The notes under the pieces: model-generated | Database searches by the model: none | What the model was told of the DNA's origin: nothing | Seen by the model: the letters and a program-made list of their open reading frames with translations, nothing else | Part shown: positions 58,195-64,000 of the stretch, in pieces | Numbering within the stretch: position 1 is the stretch's first letter | Layout of the letters: each line of letters begins with the position of its first letter | Program-made: the position numbers and the translations under genes | From: Sinotaia quadrata | Taxonomy: Eukaryota; Mollusca; Gastropoda; Architaenioglossa; Viviparidae | Direction of reading: 5' to 3' | NCBI GenBank assembly: GCA_028829895.1 | Contig: CM054177.1 | Span: 47,128,164 to 47,192,163 of the forward strand | Length of the DNA: 64,000 bases

Positions 58195-58600
58195 TCTTTT
58201 CCTACCTAAACATACTTGTCACGCGCAATCATTCTTAACTCGCATAAACATAACCATCGCGCGCAATCATTCTTAACTCACATAAACACACTCATCACGC
58301 ACAATCATTCTTAACTCACATAAACACACTCATCACGCGCAATCATTCTTAACTCACATAAAAACACTCATCACGCACAATCATTCTTAACTCACAAAAA
58401 AACTCTCATCTCGCACAATCATTCTTAACTCACATAAACACACTCATCACACACAATCATTCTTCACTCACATAAACATACTTATCACAAATAATCATTC
58501 TTAACTCTCATAAACATACTTACCAGGCATAATCATTCTTAACTCACATAAACATACTTATCACACATAAACACACGTAACTCACATATACACACATAAC
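58195..58600 (+). repeat. 38-bp minisatellite, about 9 units
   Basis: Unit TCATTCTTAACTCACATAAA + CACACTCATCACGCACAA; degenerates into ACACATAA-rich DNA up to about 58830. Confidence 0.93.
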
Positions 58601-59516
58601 ACACATAAACACACAACTCACATATACATACTTATCACATATAAACACACGTAACGCACAGAAAACAGCACACTTAAACACATATTGCACATAAACACAC
58701 TTATCACACAAATAACTCACGTAAATCACATAAAAACAAATATAACACACAAACACAAACAACACGCTTAAACATACACCACAAATAGACGTAAATACAA
58801 ATAACACACACAAAAACGTATCAATACATAAACAATAAAACAGCACTAATAACTATAATTGTCGTTCATCTTAAACAAATCTTGCCAGGCTTTGCATGCC
58901 ACTAGTTTCTGTCCCCGCCCTCCCCACCACACATACACAGAGACACGTTTTCACGTGCGTGAGTGTATGCTGTCTTCCTCCCCAGACTCCTATTATTTTT
59001 TCCAGTCGACTTCATCTACAATCGTCTTCTTGTCGTTGCAAACAACTCTACTTGGAGATCGAAGCCCATCACATTACACTATGGCAGTCAGGGAAAATAG
59101 GAGCTTCAGGTTAGGAGAGATGGGCATGGGGTGGGAAAAAGAAACTTTCCCCTGACCCTTTTTAATCCCCTTCCCTACCTTCTTTTACCTTCAGCACATC
59201 GTAGCAAGCTTTCTTTAATTACTTTCTCTTTGGAAGAAATAAAGCAATAAATTTTTCATTGACGCCAAATTTTGTCAGGTCCTGGAGCACGTAGCTGTGT
59301 TTAGCGCTCGGCTGAAGAAAGGGAATTGGTTTCGCAGTTAAAGACTGACAGGAATTGAGCCTGGAGTCGTCTCTGCCGATTCCAATCGATATGCAGTCAT
59401 TTAACGACACCACTTATGCAGAAAAGTATTTTTAAATGAGTCACAGACACAGTAAAGTAAATAAGAAATAAATGTAGCTCGACTGAAATAAATGAAAGGC
59501 GTGTGCGTTCATTCTA

Positions 59517-59620
<104 letters not shown>

Positions 59621-60261
59621 TGTGAGAGTGACTCGACAAAGAAAACGGAGACCTAGCTACTACATACTAAAAAATGAAATTGAAATATATTTCAGATCTT
59701 TCCCACTAATTGTTTTGTTTCTGTTGGCATTTCTGTTGCATTGATCTTTGTAATTACCAGTGAAACTATTCCGTCTTATTCAGCTGTCTGTACAAACCTT
59801 TACTTCGCAATTTAACGCTTTATTTTTTTTTTTTTCATGACTATTCATCGCAGTCTCTTCCCGGCCAGTTGGAGCTTTAAAAAAAGTCGCTCTGTTGCTA
59901 ATGGGGTAGTTGCTGCAAGCAAGTGGCATTACATTTGATCATTTCGACTCGAGTGCCGGTAGTAAATCCCGGAACCAGATCAACACAGAACCGTTATCGT
60001 GAATCACGAAATTGCTGTTTTAAGAGCCAGGTTTTCCTCGTTCCTGTCTTCCCAAGCGTGACCACGCCAGATCAAATAGGTCCATTTTACAGTCCAGTGG
60101 ATTTGCTTTTAACCCTTTCAGTATTGTCACCAGATTTAGCAAGAAGTTTCTGTTTTGTCCAACCTTTTCGATATTTCATGGTTATCGTTTGCTAAAAAAA
60201 TTTTTTTAAAAATTTACTGACCAAGGATGTAAATAACTGAAGTGGAACTATTCAAATACGT

Positions 60262-60460
60262 CACGTGGTTTAGAGTGAGGCGAGAATTCTAGTGCCAGGA
60301 AAATCACGTGGCCCGCAACATTCAAAACTGTAAGATACTAAGCTGGTGACGTGTTAGATAATGGTGAAAACAAAAGACTGAAGACAAAATATCGTCAAGG
60401 CTGTAACTATACAGCAAATATCATGATTTGTAATAATGGCGATGTGTTTATTGGTGAGTT
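60262..60460 (+). promoter_or_regulatory. Candidate promoter and tiny first exon
   Basis: Two CACGTG E-boxes (60262-60267, 60305-60310) and a GTGACGTG CRE-like site precede an ATG at 60436-60438, followed after six codons by TTG|GTGAGT, a strong donor. If real, the rest of the gene lies beyond 64 kb or was missed. Unspliced, the frame gives only a short hydrophobic peptide. Confidence 0.25.
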
Positions 60461-60528
60461 TGCTGATTTTTTTCTTCTTTATTATTTTTATTTTTTTACT
60501 GAAGAATAATTCCTTGACATCCACACAA

Positions 60529-60750
<222 letters not shown>

Positions 60751-61924
60751 TCTTATAAACAGTGATGATCTTAAGTGCGATTAATTCCAACAAGATACAT
60801 CATGTATCTCAAATCAGACATTTAATTTTGTTGCCTTGTTAAATTGTTGAAAATATTCATTCCTTTCTGTCTTTGTCATAAATACACTTATATCGATCAA
60901 GTCTTTTCTTTGGATGAATACAGAAAATCAAATTTTACCAATGCAGTAAGATTCAGCTTCACAAGGTTAAATATCCAACTGTGTTAAATCTGAAGACAAA
61001 AGGTTTATTAAGTATTTCGAATAAAAGTGAACCGACGCCTTTTGCCTTAAATCACAAGGTTACACTGAATTATAAATAGTCGATAGTGCTTAGATGTAAT
61101 AAAAACAGAATAGTTATAACGTATGTATTAATATGCTTAAGACTTCATGATAATAATCATATGCAGTAAATTGTCTGCAATCATTCAGGTAAACAAATCA
61201 GTAACAATTTATGTTCAGTGAGGAACTATTTGTAATAGAAATTTTTACAATGTGTTTTAAGTGAAATGAATGTTTTGCAATTTCATATATGTATAGTATG
61301 TGTCTTGGTTCTTATAGGTAAATGAATGTAATATAGTGCTGTTGAATTGTAAAGGTCACTGAATCTAATATAGTGTCTTGAATTGTAAAGATCACTAAAT
61401 GTGTCTTGAATTTTACAGACAAATAATGCAACTTATCATGTGTCTTCCATTTTAGATAAAAGAATTAAATGCATGAGAGAGAATTGTTAGCATGTATCAC
61501 ACTCGTAACAGTAAATAATATATTGTATAGTGTAAACAATAATGGCAATTATAAACAGATAAAATAATGAGTCTGGAACCAAAATCGAAAATAATTTTTT
61601 AAAATTAAGAGTACTTAATAGATTACAATTTGTTCATGTATCTTCAGTTTAATTACTTAATAATTAACTACTGTCAATATTCAACACCATGATAAGTGAT
61701 TTACCTTTAGTATTAATTGTTTATCAAAATCAATATTACAACACCGTAATAGCTGATTCGTTATAATTGTTAACTACTTATCTACAACGCTACACCTTGT
61801 TAACTGATTTATTAAACGTGCTTATCCACAGTATCAAACCAGCATATAAAGTCAATCTTAAATAAATCTCACGAGCTCATAGCGTTTTCTGTATTATTTA
61901 AATTCAAAATCAGGAAAATGTTAA
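60751..61924. other. Intergenic
   Basis: Short TGTCTTGAATTGTAAAG repeats near 61300-61440; nothing else. Confidence 0.5.
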
Positions 61925-62156
61925 TGACAAATTAAATATCAGTCAGAATTTTCCACTCAGGCTTAAGTAGGTATTAAAGATAAATTAAATATCTGTCAAA
62001 CAAAAATTTCCACTCACTCTTAAGTAGGTATTAAAGACAAATTAAATATCAATCAATCAAAATTTCCACTCAGGCTTAAGTAGGTATTAAAGACAAATTA
62101 AATATCAGCCAATCAAAATTGTCCACTCAGTCTTAAATAGGTATTAAAGACAAATT
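61925..62156 (+). repeat. ~56-bp minisatellite, four units
   Basis: Unit with TTCCACTCAGGCTTAAGTAG + GTATTAAAGACAAATTAAAT. Confidence 0.93.
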
Positions 62157-62241
62157 AAAAGAATGGGTCCGAGAGGTTCTCGTGATTGGTTCAAGACCTA
62201 ACTCGGATCTGTCGGTGGTTCTCCACCCCCATCCCCTACCA

Positions 62242-62243
<2 letters not shown>

Positions 62244-62325
<82 letters not shown>
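62244..62325 (+). repeat. (TC)n microsatellite
   Basis: About 40 TC units. Confidence 0.98.
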
Positions 62326-62329
<4 letters not shown>

Positions 62330-62969
62330 ATATAATTTCCGGTCTTGTGCAAAAAAAAATTAGACAGTTGTTTTATTTTGAAATATTTTAGCATCTGTTT
62401 GTGTGTCTGCTTCTGGCTCTGTCAGATGCTTTTCTTCTGCAGATGTTATACATTCTCTTCCAACCAGAGAATGGCGTTAGGAAGTGTGCTCTGTTGTTTC
62501 ATGCTTGCTAAGATTATCACGATTTTTGCCTTGTGAGATTTTGTGCTTAGCGTTTGATCGTGTTCATACCTGATGATTTCAGCATTGTTCACTTGCCTCT
62601 GTCACCCATTTGTATATTGACTGACTTCCGATGTTTCAAAGACTTGTCATTTGTATTGGTTACGGCGAGTTTCTGATTTCATGTGCATGCTGATATCTGT
62701 TTTGTTTCCTCCTTTCTCCTTCCTTCCTTGGTCAGTTGGCCGTTCTTGATATTATCCACTTATTTTGCTGCTGCTGCCTCAGATGTTGTCAGCTGGGTCT
62801 TATGACCTCTTCCACCATGGTGTCCTGGACTTACTTTGAGTTCTCTTCCCTCATTGTCTGGAGTCTCTTCTCCAGCTTTTGGATGCAGAGTTTTATGCAC
62901 TGTGGGCAACTTTTTTCTTTTCTTGTCTAGTTTATCTGTTGTCCAAACACCTAATGTGTTTAACTGTGT

Positions 62970-63215
62970 GGCATGACTATTAATGTCCTGTATGTGTGGA
63001 ATGAACATTAATGATCTGTTTGTGTGGTATGAACATTAATGATCTGTTTGTGTGGTACGAACATTAATGATCTGTTTGTGTGTACGAACATTAATGACCT
63101 ATATAAACGGCATAAACATTAATTATCTGTGTGTGTGGTATGAACATTAATGACCTGTATAAACGTCCTAAACATTAATGATCTGTTTGTGTGGTATGAA
63201 CATTAATGACCTGTA
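62970..63215 (+). repeat. 28-bp minisatellite, about 9 units
   Basis: Unit GTATGAACATTAATGATCTG + TTTGTGTG. Confidence 0.93.
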
Positions 63216-64000
63216 TTTTCTTAGCAGTTTTCATTTAGACGTGAACTTGTCCGACTATTTTCCTAATTCTCGTTCTAACCCGAGTTTTTTCTTCGACCTC
63301 TGTTTTCTTGATATTTATAACTCTCACAAATATTTGTATTTTTTTCGGTATCTTCTGTGCTATAATCTCATATGTCAAACTGACAGCCTGTGAGAATTTC
63401 TTTCCTTTAGGATATAAATCTTACACACGTGTCAAGTCCCACGTCCGTCTGAATCTCTTCACTGAAAATCCTGATCGTACTGATCACAGAATTATGTCAT
63501 TTTCATTGTTAAAATACACACAGCTCCGGACTAAACATCAATAACAGATGTTTAATTAATTGTCCCAATTTATTTGTTTTTATTTCCTGATAACCTGAGA
63601 GAGACTTTAGGGCAAGACAGAATGGTAATGATAATAGTGTATCATCTTGACAGAATCCTCATTAAGTTGGTATGTCAGCATTATTAATTATGTACCTGTG
63701 CTACAGTCTCTCTGTATATATATTATGCGTCTGTAGGTTTGTCTGTTTACATGTACGTATACTTTTCATTAGCCATTGTAACTGTTGAAAGGAAAAAAAG
63801 GGGTATAAAACAAAAAAATACCTGCCAGACTGCTTCCGATAGCAACACCAATCGATACGTGTCACGCCTGTTAAAACCTTTTCAATCAAGCCTTTAGTGG
63901 TTTGGGGCCTCATTTCAAGCAGCCTAGGAGAAAAGTCTTCACAAACACAGGGTTAAGGATCACTCTATCTGAAGAGTGCTTCAGTCTCTCAGCCAATGAT
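63216..64000. other. Intergenic end of window
   Basis: No gene recognised; short ORFs only. Confidence 0.5.

Noticed and set aside
58195..58600. CRISPR-like regular repeats
   Set aside because: Units are head-to-tail with no unique spacers; an ordinary minisatellite in a eukaryotic genome. The same holds for the other arrays.

Overview
This is a gene-poor, AT-rich window of an animal nuclear genome. Genes are split by introns of up to 4 kb, and there is a eukaryotic tRNA-Lys, hAT and LINE relics, and very many mini- and microsatellites. A mitochondrial-clan P450 of the CYP10 kind, together with the AT-rich, microsatellite-dense texture, points to a mollusc, most likely a heterobranch (freshwater or pulmonate-type) gastropod. 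That placement is inference.

Layout. 1-15 kb: no recognisable host gene. It holds TG/CA microsatellites, 75-bp, 43-bp and 45-bp minisatellites, a copy of an unnamed ~1.2 kb interspersed repeat, a decayed LINE RNase H tail, a hAT transposase C-terminal relic, a promoter-like island near 4.2-4.4 kb, and an old ~600-bp direct duplication (10.3 and 13.7 kb). 15.2-33.1 kb (+): a complete ten-exon gene for a 539-aa mitochondrial cytochrome P450. I rebuilt it by hand; all nine introns are GT-AG and every phase fits. 33-45 kb: noncoding, with repeat copies and minisatellites. 45.2-46.3 kb (-): an intronless ZIP-family zinc transporter. 49.05 kb (-): tRNA-Lys(CUU). 49.6-51.0 kb (+): an intronless TTI2 gene. 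51-64 kb: noncoding, with a 34-bp-arm perfect hairpin, a complete but internally deleted hAT element with 8-bp target duplications nested in an older repeat, several satellites, and an E-box-rich promoter candidate at 60.2-60.4 kb.

The genes do not form a functional cluster: a mitochondrial mono-oxygenase, a plasma-membrane type zinc importer, a tRNA and a PIKK-chaperone subunit lie side by side as expected for an animal chromosome. The most unusual thing here is the architecture of the P450 gene. Tandem arrays in its introns are anchored on its splice sites: the exon 5 and exon 6 donors and the exon 8 acceptor are each the terminal unit of an array, a partial copy of the exon 9 acceptor lies in another, and the stop codon itself lies in a 111-bp tandem duplication. 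I found no CRISPR, operon or prokaryotic system; the window is eukaryotic throughout.
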